Positions 1 through 7,106 of a stretch of DNA of 7,127 bases are shown here, one piece after another. The stretch is from positions 6,051-13,177 of the forward strand of contig DOSU01000019.1 of the NCBI GenBank assembly GCA_003513895.1, given 5' to 3'. Position numbers and translations under genes: made by a program. The notes below the pieces were generated by a model. It was not told the DNA's origin. It saw only the letters and a list, made by a program, of their open reading frames with translations, and ran no database searches. Position 1 is the stretch's first letter. Every line of letters starts with the position of its first letter. Source of the stretch: Rikenellaceae bacterium (lineage in GTDB: Bacteria > Bacteroidota > Bacteroidia > Bacteroidales > UBA932).

Positions 1-73
1 AGCGGGAAACGAGACTCGAACTCGCGACCCTAACCTTGGCAAGGTTATGCTCTACCAACTGAGCTATTTCCGC
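1..73 (-). tRNA. tRNA-Gly with anticodon GCC
   Basis: Read on the minus strand, the 73 bases fold as a complete cloverleaf. It has a 7-bp acceptor stem, a 4-bp D stem (GCTC/GAGC) with an AGTTGGTA loop, and a 5-bp anticodon stem (TAACC/GGTTA) around the loop TTGCCAA. A 5-base variable region and a 5-bp T stem with the loop TTCGAGT follow. The anticodon GCC reads glycine codons GGC and GGU. The discriminator base is T (U73), as usual for bacterial tRNA-Gly. Acceptor pair 5-68 is A-C, a mismatch; the other six acceptor pairs are Watson-Crick. Whether CCA is encoded cannot be seen because the gene reaches the window edge. It is co-directional with pheS, 67 bases downstream of it, and has its own promoter-like site. 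Confidence 0.97.
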
Positions 74-84
74 GTTTGGGACTG

Positions 85-115
85 CAAAAGTAATAAAATT
101 TTCACAAGCTCCAAA
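85..115 (-). promoter_or_regulatory. Bacteroidota-type promoter of tRNA-Gly
   Basis: On the minus strand a TTTG (-33 box, positions 115 to 112) is followed after exactly 19 bases by TACTTTTG (positions 92 to 85), which fits the Bacteroidota consensus TAnnTTTG at -7. The tRNA 5' end is 11 bases beyond the -7 box, which would leave a leader of only a few bases. The -33 box is the end of an eight-T run (minus strand) that also serves as the tail of the pheS terminator candidate. The motif match is direct; promoter activity is inferred from the consensus and the placement. Confidence 0.7.
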
Positions 116-151
116 AAAAATCAAAAAACCTCCTGTCAATTTAAACGACAG
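113..151 (-). terminator. Weak intrinsic terminator candidate after pheS
   Basis: On the minus strand the pheS end carries CTGTC and GACAG (positions 151-147 and 137-133), a 5-bp stem around a 9-base loop that contains the TAA stop codon. Four bases (GAGG) then separate the stem from a run of six T, and a run of eight T follows a short gap. The stem is short and the gap before the T-run is longer than ideal, so this is a modest candidate. Its position between pheS and the separately promoted tRNA gene supports it. Confidence 0.4.
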
Positions 152-1166
152 TTTCAAACTCCTTCAAAAATCTTACATCGTTTTCAAAATAGAGTCTTAA
201 ATCTTTTACCTGCCATTTGAGCATGGCAATTCTTTCAATACCCATCCCAAATGCAAATCCGGAATAAACTTTACTGTCTATGCCATTTGCTTCCAGAACA
301 TTTGGATCTACCATCCCGCAGCCCATGATTTCCAGCCATCCTGTTCCTTTGCAGATATTACAACCTGCCCCATTACAGATGTTGCAGCTTACATCCACCT
401 CGGCACTGGGCTCTGTGAATGGGAAATATGACGGTCTGAGTCTTATTTGAGTGCTTTCCCCAAACATTTCCCGTGCAAATAGTAAAACAGATTGTTTGAG
501 GTCGGCAAAAGAGACTCCCTTGTCTATATACAAACCTTCAACCTGGTGGAATATGCAGTGTGCCCGCGCAGAAATAGCCTCGTTCCTGAATACTCTGCCG
601 GGGCAGATAATCCTTATTGGAAGCTTCATGTTTTCCATAGACCTCACCTGAACAGAACTTGTGTGAGTTCTCAGGAGAACCGGATTTTCTCCTTCCGAGA
701 TAAAGAAAGTATCCTGCATGTCGCGAGCCGGGTGTTCGGGAGGAAAATTGAGAGCTCCGAAAACATGCCAGTCATCTTCAATTTCTTGTCCTTCTGCAAT
801 GGCATAACCAAATTTTGTGAAAATCGAAATTATTTCAGATCTCGTTACAGATATGGGGTGTCTTGAGCCCAACTCCAGTTTATCTCCCGGTTTGGTAAGG
901 TCATACTGAGGCTCTTCGGCTTCCATACTCTCTTCCATAAGAGATTTAAGCTCGTCGATTTTTTTTGTGGCTGCAACTTTTAGTCTGTTAAGTACCTGCC
1001 CGAGTTCTTTCTTTTGCTCCGGAAGAACATCCCTGAACTCGTCAAAAAGTTGTGTGATTGTCCCTTTTTTCCCAAGCAGCTTTACTCGTATTTCCTCGAC
1101 CTCCTGCTCTTTTTTTACTGCAAGTTGCTCAATTTCTGCAAGTAACTTCTCAATCTTATCTCTCAT
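141..1166 (-). CDS. pheS: Phenylalanine--tRNA ligase alpha subunit
   Basis: This cytoplasmic class II aminoacyl-tRNA synthetase subunit pairs with PheT to form the alpha2-beta2 enzyme that charges tRNA-Phe. The 341 residues match the family length. Residues 1-85 are rich in charged heptads, the tRNA-binding N-terminal coiled coil. The catalytic core follows, with motif 2 around residues 190-212 (GRVFRNEAISARAH) and motif 3 around 303-316 (GFAFGMGIERIAML). The segment EPSAEVDV at about 252-259 and GCGMVDPNVLE near 282-292 are typical PheS signatures. Between them sits a pair of CxxC motifs (C261, C264, C269, C272), a possible metal-binding knuckle also known from many Firmicutes and Bacteroidota PheS proteins. 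The ATG start has the A-rich leader TTTTTGAAAG and lies 16 bases after the upstream peptidase gene. pheT is not in this window. The stop is TAA. Confidence 0.97.
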   Translation of the reverse strand: MRDKIEKLLAEIEQLAVKKEQEVEEIRVKLLGKKGTITQLFDEFRDVLPEQKKELGQVLNRLKVAATKKIDELKSLMEESMEAEEPQYDLTKPGDKLELGSRHPISVTRSEIISIFTKFGYAIAEGQEIEDDWHVFGALNFPPEHPARDMQDTFFISEGENPVLLRTHTSSVQVRSMENMKLPIRIICPGRVFRNEAISARAHCIFHQVEGLYIDKGVSFADLKQSVLLFAREMFGESTQIRLRPSYFPFTEPSAEVDVSCNICNGAGCNICKGTGWLEIMGCGMVDPNVLEANGIDSKVYSGFAFGMGIERIAMLKWQVKDLRLYFENDVRFLKEFETVV

Positions 1167-1182
1167 CTTTCAAAAATTTGAG

Positions 1183-4100
1183 CTACAAAGGTAATAATTC
1201 TTTTATTGCTCTCTCCAATTGTGGATCTTTTGACTCCAGTCTGTCTTTAAATGTGTTTTTTACATAAATGTCCGGAGTTACACCTGATGATTCGAGATCC
1301 TTTCCATCAAGGGAGTAACAGCCCCAGGCAGGAAGACGTACGCTTGATCCGTCTACAAGGCGTATTCCTGAAGTAAAGATTATCCATCTGTAGGTTTCTG
1401 TTCCCACCAGTTTGGCTATTGAAAGTGTTTTAATCCCATTTGAAGTAACTTCGGCGTCGCTGAGGCTTCGTTCGTTTATCAACACAATAATTGGTCTGTC
1501 GCCGGGAGTAACATTCGGATGAGTATTAATCTGATTGTTCCTGTAACTCCATTTGAAGTGCTGTTTCTGGCTAAGGAAGTCAATCACCTCTTTATGCACG
1601 TTTCCTCCGTTATTAAAGCGCAAATCCAGTATAAGCGCATCCTTGTGAACAGCGTATGTATTCATGTCTACAAGGAAATTATTGAGTGATTCCTGAGTCA
1701 TATCTCTCATGTGCACATATGCAATCTTGCCGCTGCCAAGTTTGTCCACGACAAAGCGGTTGTTGTCTTCCCATTCTGTATAGAGCAGAGAATGGATTTC
1801 TCCTGTTGACATTGTATGAAGACGTACGTCGAACTCCGAATTTCCATTTCCCTTTAAAGGTCTTGAAAACCTCAGTACAACTTCGTTCCTGCCGGCCGGA
1901 GAGACAAAGTATTTCTCCCTGTTTATCTTTTTATCTACTTTTATTCCGTTTACAGCAACTAGCTCGTCACCTTTCATAAGCGGATTTCCGGAAAAGTCGG
2001 CTTTTGACCCGCTTACAATTCTATCCAGGACATAAGGTTTATCGTTATCAAATATTAATCCTGTTCCGGCAGAAATATACTTAACAGGAGTATCTTCGTC
2101 TTTGCCGAATGTGCTGAACCCCATATGGGAGGAGTTGAGTTCATTGAGCATGTCGTTAAGTAATGTCCTGAGTTCATCCCTGCTCTTTACAAGGGGAAGA
2201 AAACCTGCATAGTAATCCCTCTTAGCCTTCCAGTCTACACCATGAAATTTTACATCGTAAAAATTCTGATCAAGTGTTGACCATACTTCATAGAACATCT
2301 GGTTGAATTCACTTTGAATATTCTTAGAGAAGTTATGTTTTATTTCAACTTTTGCTGATGTTGCCGCTCCGGGATCCAGTTTAAACAAACCCTCTCTTCC
2401 AAGCACAAAAAGGTCTTTACCGTTTGAAACATACTTGTTAAACGAAGTAATGCCCTTGACTTTCTGGGCAGGTTTCTCATCCCAGTCTTTAAGTTCCTTA
2501 ACATAAAGTCCGTTTTCTCCTTCGTGATTTGAAACATACAACAAGAAATTTTTATCTTTTTGCACAAATATATACGGCGATTCCTGAGCTCCTTTTTCCA
2601 CAACTTTTTCATATCTGCGCTGGATATTGGTACGGTAGATTACAACCGATGAGTCCTTTACAGCTTCTGGTTTGCCAAAAAGTTTATCATATTCGGCGCC
2701 TTCAAATGGCCTGGAAACCTTGTCAAGTGAAACTTTATAAAGCTGAAAAGATGTTCCTCTTGGAAAACTTGGTGTATATCTGTCTGCAATAAAATAGAGG
2801 TACTTGCCGTCCGGAGAGAAAACCGGATCATCTTCAAATGTTGCCGAGTTTGTAAGATTTACAACTTTCCTGTCGGCTAAACTGTAAATAAACAAATCTC
2901 TTTCAAACAGATTTACTGCAGAAAAGGTGATGAATTTATCGTCGAAAGAAAAGTTTATACTATAATTCTGAAAAGCCCAAAACTCCCCTTTTGCAACCTC
3001 TTCAGCTTTATCATCTGCAAAATTTAAAGTCATCACAGAACCGGATCCATTTACAAATGCAAGGATTTTCCCTTTGTGAGATCGCGTTAGGCTACGGGCA
3101 TTCGATTCGGATTTAAACACAATTTTCTCTTCGCCCGAAACATCTGCCATTTGCTTGAAAATATTAGAAAATCCCCGGTTAGTCCTTGTGTAATAAAGAG
3201 TTTTACTGTCGTCTCCCCAAACAACCTCACCAATTCTCTCATTTGATGGAGTACTTATTTGTTGAACAAAATTTCCTTTTATATCGCTTACAAATAACAA
3301 ACCTCTGAAAGAAAAAGCAAGTTTCTTACCGTCCGGAGAAACAGCTGCATCCATAGGAGTCTCTATTTTGAATGACGCGTCGTTAACCGTTCTGTTTTCA
3401 ACAACTTCAATTTCCGGCTGAACAGATTTGCCGGATTGTGTGTGTGAAAGTGTAATCTTATAGCCTTTAAGATAGACAATTTTTGAGCCGTCGGCACTAA
3501 TAGACGGGTACTGGACAGATTCATCAAATTTTGTTATCCATTTTTTTGTGTCTCCTTCCATTTTAACAATATTGTCCACTCCGTTAAGTTCGTCCGAAAC
3601 ATAGTAGAGTGTTCCTTTTGAGTCTGCCATTGGCCATATGTCCTTGCCAATGTTGCTTGTTACTTCGCGATATTCGCTTTTTGAAGGATTCCATGAGACA
3701 ATATTTGAGTTATGTTCCCCTTTGTATCCTTTTCGGGTTGCAAACCTGTACGATTCTGTAGATTCTGTGAAGAAAAACTCTCCTGAGACAGGATTCTGAA
3801 CAAGATTTGCAATTGTATTAAAGTAATTAGCGAAAAGTCTTTTTGGAGTTCCCCCTTCAACCGGAACAGAATAAGTGCTAATAGTGTTGTATCTGTTTGA
3901 TTCAAAATATATCATCTTTGAATCCGGGGACCATGATACCGGAACGTCGCCTGCATCGTGAAAAGTAAGTTGAACAATTTCCCCGCCTTTTACAGGGACT
4001 ACATATACGTTGTTATTCCCCGTTTCGTTTGAAGAGAAGGCAAGATACCTGCCATCGGGAGAAACTCTCGGATTTGACTCAATACCAGCCATAGATACGA

Positions 4101-4272
4101 CCCTTAAGGCAAGCCCTCCATCTGAGGAGACTTTAAAAATGTCTCCTACATAGGAAAAGTAGATTGCAGAACCATCAGGAGAAAGAAAGGGTTTGGACGC
4201 GAAAATTACACTCTCTGCATTTACACTCATTGCTGCAAAAACAGAGACTAAAAGCAAAAAAAACTTTTTCAT
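1183..4272 (-). CDS. Exported tricorn-like S41 peptidase
   Basis: Large serine peptidase of the tricorn type (S41), predicted to cleave peptides outside the cytoplasm. Residues 1-19 are a signal peptide: KK, a hydrophobic core, then VNA before E20. Residues about 22-600 hold many propeller-blade repeats of the form SPDGxxLxF (at about 31, 71, 115, 312 and 486), matching tricorn's two stacked beta-propellers. A helical core segment (about 650-720) leads to the SSH motif (S715, H716). A PDZ-like domain spans about 732-800, and the C-terminal S41 core holds LDLRFNNGG (882-890), ERSLSDAE (934-941) and LESSGVTPDI (993-1002). By alignment with tricorn (S745/H746, S965/D966, E1023), S938 is the likely nucleophile with H716 as base, D939 in the oxyanion hole and E994 completing the set. 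At 1029 residues it is close to archaeal tricorn (about 1071). No catalytic residue appears to be missing. The start lies 19 bases after arcA with no clear promoter between them. The substrate is unknown. Confidence 0.92.
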   Translation of the reverse strand: MKKFFLLLVSVFAAMSVNAESVIFASKPFLSPDGSAIYFSYVGDIFKVSSDGGLALRVVSMAGIESNPRVSPDGRYLAFSSNETGNNNVYVVPVKGGEIVQLTFHDAGDVPVSWSPDSKMIYFESNRYNTISTYSVPVEGGTPKRLFANYFNTIANLVQNPVSGEFFFTESTESYRFATRKGYKGEHNSNIVSWNPSKSEYREVTSNIGKDIWPMADSKGTLYYVSDELNGVDNIVKMEGDTKKWITKFDESVQYPSISADGSKIVYLKGYKITLSHTQSGKSVQPEIEVVENRTVNDASFKIETPMDAAVSPDGKKLAFSFRGLLFVSDIKGNFVQQISTPSNERIGEVVWGDDSKTLYYTRTNRGFSNIFKQMADVSGEEKIVFKSESNARSLTRSHKGKILAFVNGSGSVMTLNFADDKAEEVAKGEFWAFQNYSINFSFDDKFITFSAVNLFERDLFIYSLADRKVVNLTNSATFEDDPVFSPDGKYLYFIADRYTPSFPRGTSFQLYKVSLDKVSRPFEGAEYDKLFGKPEAVKDSSVVIYRTNIQRRYEKVVEKGAQESPYIFVQKDKNFLLYVSNHEGENGLYVKELKDWDEKPAQKVKGITSFNKYVSNGKDLFVLGREGLFKLDPGAATSAKVEIKHNFSKNIQSEFNQMFYEVWSTLDQNFYDVKFHGVDWKAKRDYYAGFLPLVKSRDELRTLLNDMLNELNSSHMGFSTFGKDEDTPVKYISAGTGLIFDNDKPYVLDRIVSGSKADFSGNPLMKGDELVAVNGIKVDKKINREKYFVSPAGRNEVVLRFSRPLKGNGNSEFDVRLHTMSTGEIHSLLYTEWEDNNRFVVDKLGSGKIAYVHMRDMTQESLNNFLVDMNTYAVHKDALILDLRFNNGGNVHKEVIDFLSQKQHFKWSYRNNQINTHPNVTPGDRPIIVLINERSLSDAEVTSNGIKTLSIAKLVGTETYRWIIFTSGIRLVDGSSVRLPAWGCYSLDGKDLESSGVTPDIYVKNTFKDRLESKDPQLERAIKELLPL
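1186..1219 (-). promoter_or_regulatory. Possible internal promoter for pheS
   Basis: On the minus strand TACCTTTG (1193 to 1186) matches the Bacteroidota -7 consensus TAnnTTTG and lies 19 bases before the pheS start codon, a sensible leader distance. An ATTG (1219 to 1216) lies 22 bases upstream of it, a one-mismatch -33 box at a spacing slightly longer than the usual 19-21. The site overlaps the last codons of the upstream peptidase gene. A six-base-defined motif turns up by chance in AT-rich DNA, so the placement is the main support. Confidence 0.35.
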
Positions 4273-4291
4273 CTTATTTGGCTGATTTTAA

Positions 4292-5569
4292 CTATTTAGA
4301 CCAGTTTACTGCGCTCCTGCGAAGAGGCATAGTCATGCACCTTGCACCTCCACCGCCGCGGGGAAGTTCAGACCCGTCAATAGTGACTACGCAATTGCCC
4401 GCCTTTGAAAGGTCGGTTTTTCCATTTACCACATCCCAGGCCGGTATTATTTCGAAATTCATTTTGTCAAGTTCATTAAGTGTGTGAACATTTCTTGCAT
4501 AGGACATTACTTTCCCGGGTGCAAAAGCAAAGAAATTCGCTCCGCTGTGCCACTGTTCTCTCTCCTGATTCCATTCGTCTGCAATGCCTCCGCATACAAT
4601 TGGCTCTACCTCCATCCCCAGCTTTTTAAGAACTGAAGGAATGTTGTTTACGGTTTTAATTTTTGTTACTCTCCCTCCCTCAATTGTCATGTGAACAGTC
4701 TGGTACTGATTGTCATTTAGAATCAAAGGTTCAAATACCATCGCTTTGTCTACATCCAGCAGAGTAAATACCATATCAAGGTGGATGAAAGATTCGGGAG
4801 AATCCGGCAGTTGTTGAACAATAACGTGCTGTTTCTCCGGACCGGCTGTTCTGCAAAGACGGTTTACAAGCAGGTCAATACCTTTGCTGCTTGTTCTCAT
4901 CCCATTACCTACAATGAGGATATCCTCTCTTGCAATAAGAATATCTCCCCCCTCCATAAAAATCTCATCATTTCCTGGTTGAAAGTCATGTGCATTTATC
5001 ATTTCACATTCGAAGAAATCCGGATTTCTGAAGATTGCTTCGGTAATGAGCGATTCCCTCATTCTCACCTTACTTGCCATTTTACAAATAAGAGCCCTGC
5101 TCCCTATTGAAACAGCAGCATCTCTTGTAAAGTAAAAGTTGTATAATGGCAACAAAGCATAATAGTCGTCCTTAAGATATGCCGTAAGAGTATTGATTTT
5201 TGCCGGGAGACCTTCAATAAGAACATTTGCAAGGTTTTTTGAAGACATATCCATCAGATACTCAAAATAATCTGTCACATTTTCGGTAACACATATTTTC
5301 CCAACAAGAGCCTCTCTCTCGTTATGATTTTCAAGAATCTTAACGAGCAGATCCTTTATCTGGTATATTTTTGCGACTTTGGATAGTACTCCCGAAACCT
5401 GTTCGTACTCCTTTTGCGCTATTGACAGGTTTAGTATGTCGCTGTAGAGCGCCCTTTGGGCATTCCTTGGGGTCATATTCTCTACCTCGGCTCCCGGTGA
5501 ATGCAAAAGCACAGCTTCAAGTTTCCCTATTTCGGATTGCACCTCAATTTTAAGAGGATTGTTTGCCAT
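4292..5569 (-). CDS. arcA: Arginine deiminase
   Basis: It hydrolyses L-arginine to citrulline and ammonia in the cytoplasm, the first step of the arginine deiminase pathway. The 425 residues fit the family (about 400-420). The guanidino-modifying fold's signatures are all present: FTRD at 147-150 (D150 contacts the substrate guanidinium), MEGGD at 205-209 (E206), HLDMVF at 263-268 (H263 and D265), and GGGGARCM at 405-412 with the nucleophilic C411. QWHSGAN at 339-345 is also typical. No signal peptide is visible, which separates it from exported peptidyl-arginine deiminases. It starts 8 bases after the manC stop with an A/T leader (AAAAATAT) and ends 19 bases before the peptidase gene, so it is probably co-transcribed. 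The usual partners (ornithine carbamoyltransferase, carbamate kinase, arginine/ornithine antiporter) are not in this window. Confidence 0.96.
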   Translation of the reverse strand: MANNPLKIEVQSEIGKLEAVLLHSPGAEVENMTPRNAQRALYSDILNLSIAQKEYEQVSGVLSKVAKIYQIKDLLVKILENHNEREALVGKICVTENVTDYFEYLMDMSSKNLANVLIEGLPAKINTLTAYLKDDYYALLPLYNFYFTRDAAVSIGSRALICKMASKVRMRESLITEAIFRNPDFFECEMINAHDFQPGNDEIFMEGGDILIAREDILIVGNGMRTSSKGIDLLVNRLCRTAGPEKQHVIVQQLPDSPESFIHLDMVFTLLDVDKAMVFEPLILNDNQYQTVHMTIEGGRVTKIKTVNNIPSVLKKLGMEVEPIVCGGIADEWNQEREQWHSGANFFAFAPGKVMSYARNVHTLNELDKMNFEIIPAWDVVNGKTDLSKAGNCVVTIDGSELPRGGGGARCMTMPLRRSAVNWSK

Positions 5570-5577
5570 ATATTTTT

Positions 5578-6672
5578 TTATTGAAATTTTACAAATTCAC
5601 TTAGCGGAAGATCTGTGAGAATACTCTTAAAGGCACTCTCCTCCCTCGGGCAAATTAAAAGTACATCTTCGGTATTGATTACCATAAAGTCGTTCAGCCC
5701 GTTTACAACAATAAGTTTTTCCTTTTCAGACGAAACAATTATAGAGTTTTTTACCTTACTCACCAAAGTGTCTTCTCCCTGTACAATGTTCCCATTGCTG
5801 TCGGTATCTATTTGGTTATAAAGAGATTCCCATGTTCCCAGGTCGGACCATCCAAATGAGGCAGGATATACAAGCGCCTTGCCTGTTTTTTCCATGATTC
5901 CGTAGTCAATTGAGATGCTGGTGCACTCTTCATAAACTCTCCGGACGAAGTCTTCCTCTTCATTGGTGTAATACAAACCTTTCCCCTTTTGGAAAAGAGC
6001 CGCAATGTCCGGTTGTAACTTCTCGAGCTCTCCCCTTATTGCCAACAGATTTCCAATAAATATTCCTGAATTCCAGAGAAACTCACCGCTTTCCATAAAA
6101 ACTTTCGCTAAATCCTGGCTTGGCTTTTCTGTAAAAGTTTTTACGGTATAGGCAGTGTTCCCCTTTATATTAACAGGGCTGGTCTTGTTTGCCTGAATGT
6201 ATCCGTATGCAGTCTCCGGCCTTGTGGGAGTTAGGCCAAGAGTCATGAGAACATTGTGATTATCGGCGTAGGCAAGTGCCGTATTGATAGTTTCAAGGAA
6301 AAGATTATCATCTAAAATAAGGTGGTCGGAGGGTGCAACAACAACAGATGCATTTGAGTTTTTTTCCAATAGTTTATATGTTGCATATGCAAGGCAGGGA
6401 GCTGTATTTCTTCTGTATGGTTCCAGCAGAATGTTTTCTGAGGGAATATCCGGAACCTGCTCCAAAACAAGTTCCTTATACAGAGAAGATGTCACAATAA
6501 GAATATTCTCCACAGGCATTATCCTTGAAAATCGTTCAAATGTTTGCTGAAGAAATGTTTTCCCAAATCCCAGAATATCGAGAAACTGCTTTGGTTTTGA
6601 GTTTCTGCTCACAGGCCAGAAGCGGCTTCCTATTCCACCGGCCATTATAATGCAATAATTATTCTTATTCAT
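5578..6672 (-). CDS. manC: Mannose-1-phosphate guanylyltransferase
   Basis: It makes GDP-mannose from mannose-1-phosphate and GTP, supplying mannose and fucose units for surface polysaccharides and glycoproteins. The nucleotidyltransferase signature AGGIGSRFWP (11-20) is followed by KPKQF (26-30), the GTP-binding start. PSDH at 114-117 is the usual metal/nucleotide loop, and FTEKP (180-184), WNSGIF (200-205), DYGIMEK (257-263) and GWSDLGTW (274-281) complete the mannose-1-phosphate guanylyltransferase pattern. At 364 residues it is the short single-function form: it lacks the roughly 100-residue C-terminal cupin of the bifunctional mannose-6-phosphate isomerase fusions (about 470 residues). 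The ATG lies 18 bases after yraN, and a GGAG sits directly against it, too close for a normal Shine-Dalgarno. The stop is TAA. The natural sugar could in principle be another hexose-1-phosphate, but the motifs favour mannose. Confidence 0.93.
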   Translation of the reverse strand: MNKNNYCIIMAGGIGSRFWPVSRNSKPKQFLDILGFGKTFLQQTFERFSRIMPVENILIVTSSLYKELVLEQVPDIPSENILLEPYRRNTAPCLAYATYKLLEKNSNASVVVAPSDHLILDDNLFLETINTALAYADNHNVLMTLGLTPTRPETAYGYIQANKTSPVNIKGNTAYTVKTFTEKPSQDLAKVFMESGEFLWNSGIFIGNLLAIRGELEKLQPDIAALFQKGKGLYYTNEEEDFVRRVYEECTSISIDYGIMEKTGKALVYPASFGWSDLGTWESLYNQIDTDSNGNIVQGEDTLVSKVKNSIIVSSEKEKLIVVNGLNDFMVINTEDVLLICPREESAFKSILTDLPLSEFVKFQ

Positions 6673-6690
6673 CTCCGGAAAATTTTATAA

Positions 6691-7059
6691 CTACCATCGG
6701 GGAGCAAAAGCATCTGGAAAATATTCAATTGTGAAACTACCTTCAATAATTTTTACAGAAACTATATCAAACTGTGTTTCCACAAGAATCCTGTTTCTTG
6801 CAATATAATCCCTTGCTGCCGATATTATTTTATTTTGTTTTTTAATGTTTACACTTTCATACGGATCCTGCAGACTGGGAAAACATAGTGTTCTTACCTC
6901 AATCACATGCAACATTTCATTTCCGGCCATTATAAGATCTATCTCCTTATGCCCCGACCGCCAGTTTCTCTCAAGTGTTATTAATCCCATGGAATGCAGA
7001 TACTCTTCTGCCGCATCTTCTCCCATTTTCCCTCTCATCTGCCTTCCACACATCTCCAT
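6691..7059 (-). CDS. YraN/UPF0102 family nuclease-fold protein
   Basis: Small cytoplasmic protein of the YraN (UPF0102) family, which has a restriction-endonuclease-like fold and no firmly settled role. Counting from the GTG at 7062, the family pattern is present in order: GKMGEDAAEEYL (11-22), RNWR (32-35), KEIDLI (39-44), VIEVRTL (53-59), a KK pair (74-75) and QFDIVSV (97-103). E40/D42 and the E55-V-R57 strand correspond to the PD-(D/E)xK core. R in place of the catalytic K is common in this family, including E. coli YraN, so it is not a defect. I chose the ATG at 7059 (122 residues). The adjacent in-frame GTG at 7062 gives 123, and ATGs at 7053 and 7038 are also possible. It is the first gene of the co-directional cluster and lies 17 bases from a promoter-like site. 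The stop is TAG. Confidence 0.88.
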   Translation of the reverse strand: MEMCGRQMRGKMGEDAAEEYLHSMGLITLERNWRSGHKEIDLIMAGNEMLHVIEVRTLCFPSLQDPYESVNIKKQNKIISAARDYIARNRILVETQFDIVSVKIIEGSFTIEYFPDAFAPRW

Positions 7060-7075
7060 CACAACCCATTTTATA

Positions 7076-7106
7076 CAAATTTAATAAAATTTAGGGGCTG
7101 TCCAAA
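7076..7106 (-). promoter_or_regulatory. Bacteroidota-type promoter upstream of yraN
   Basis: On the minus strand TTTG (7106 to 7103) is followed after 19 bases by TAAATTTG (7083 to 7076), the same TTTG-N19-TAnnTTTG arrangement seen at the tRNA gene. Transcription would begin roughly 5-7 bases further on, leaving a leader of about 10 bases before the yraN start. It would drive the whole yraN-manC-arcA-peptidase-pheS cluster. The local sequence is AT-rich, so a chance match is possible, but spacing and placement both fit. Confidence 0.6.

Noticed and set aside
492..866. Plus-strand open frame of 124 codons
   Set aside because: It lies entirely antisense to the well-conserved pheS, resembles no family I know, and has no promoter or leader of its own.
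1686..1979. Plus-strand open frame of 97 codons within the peptidase gene
   Set aside because: It is antisense to the PDZ and S41 coding region, with a composition rich in Cys, Arg and Ser typical of a shadow frame.
2565..2572. TATATTTG on the minus strand matching the -7 promoter consensus
   Set aside because: It lies in the middle of the peptidase gene with no start codon of a real gene nearby; chance matches are expected in AT-rich DNA.
2340..2612. Minus-strand open frame in another phase of the peptidase gene
   Set aside because: It overlaps continuous, conserved propeller coding sequence, and its Lys/Arg/Leu-rich translation looks like a shifted read of that sequence; there is no sign of a frameshift.
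6673..6676. GGAG directly before the manC start as a Shine-Dalgarno
   Set aside because: It abuts the ATG with no spacer, and this lineage generally does not rely on Shine-Dalgarno pairing.
6888..6896. Arginine in place of the catalytic lysine in the YraN E-x-K strand (EVR)
   Set aside because: E. coli YraN and many relatives also have EVR here, so it is family-typical and not evidence of inactivation.
7067..7069. An ATG on the minus strand upstream of yraN as its start
   Set aside because: It is out of frame with the YraN coding sequence, so it cannot be the start.
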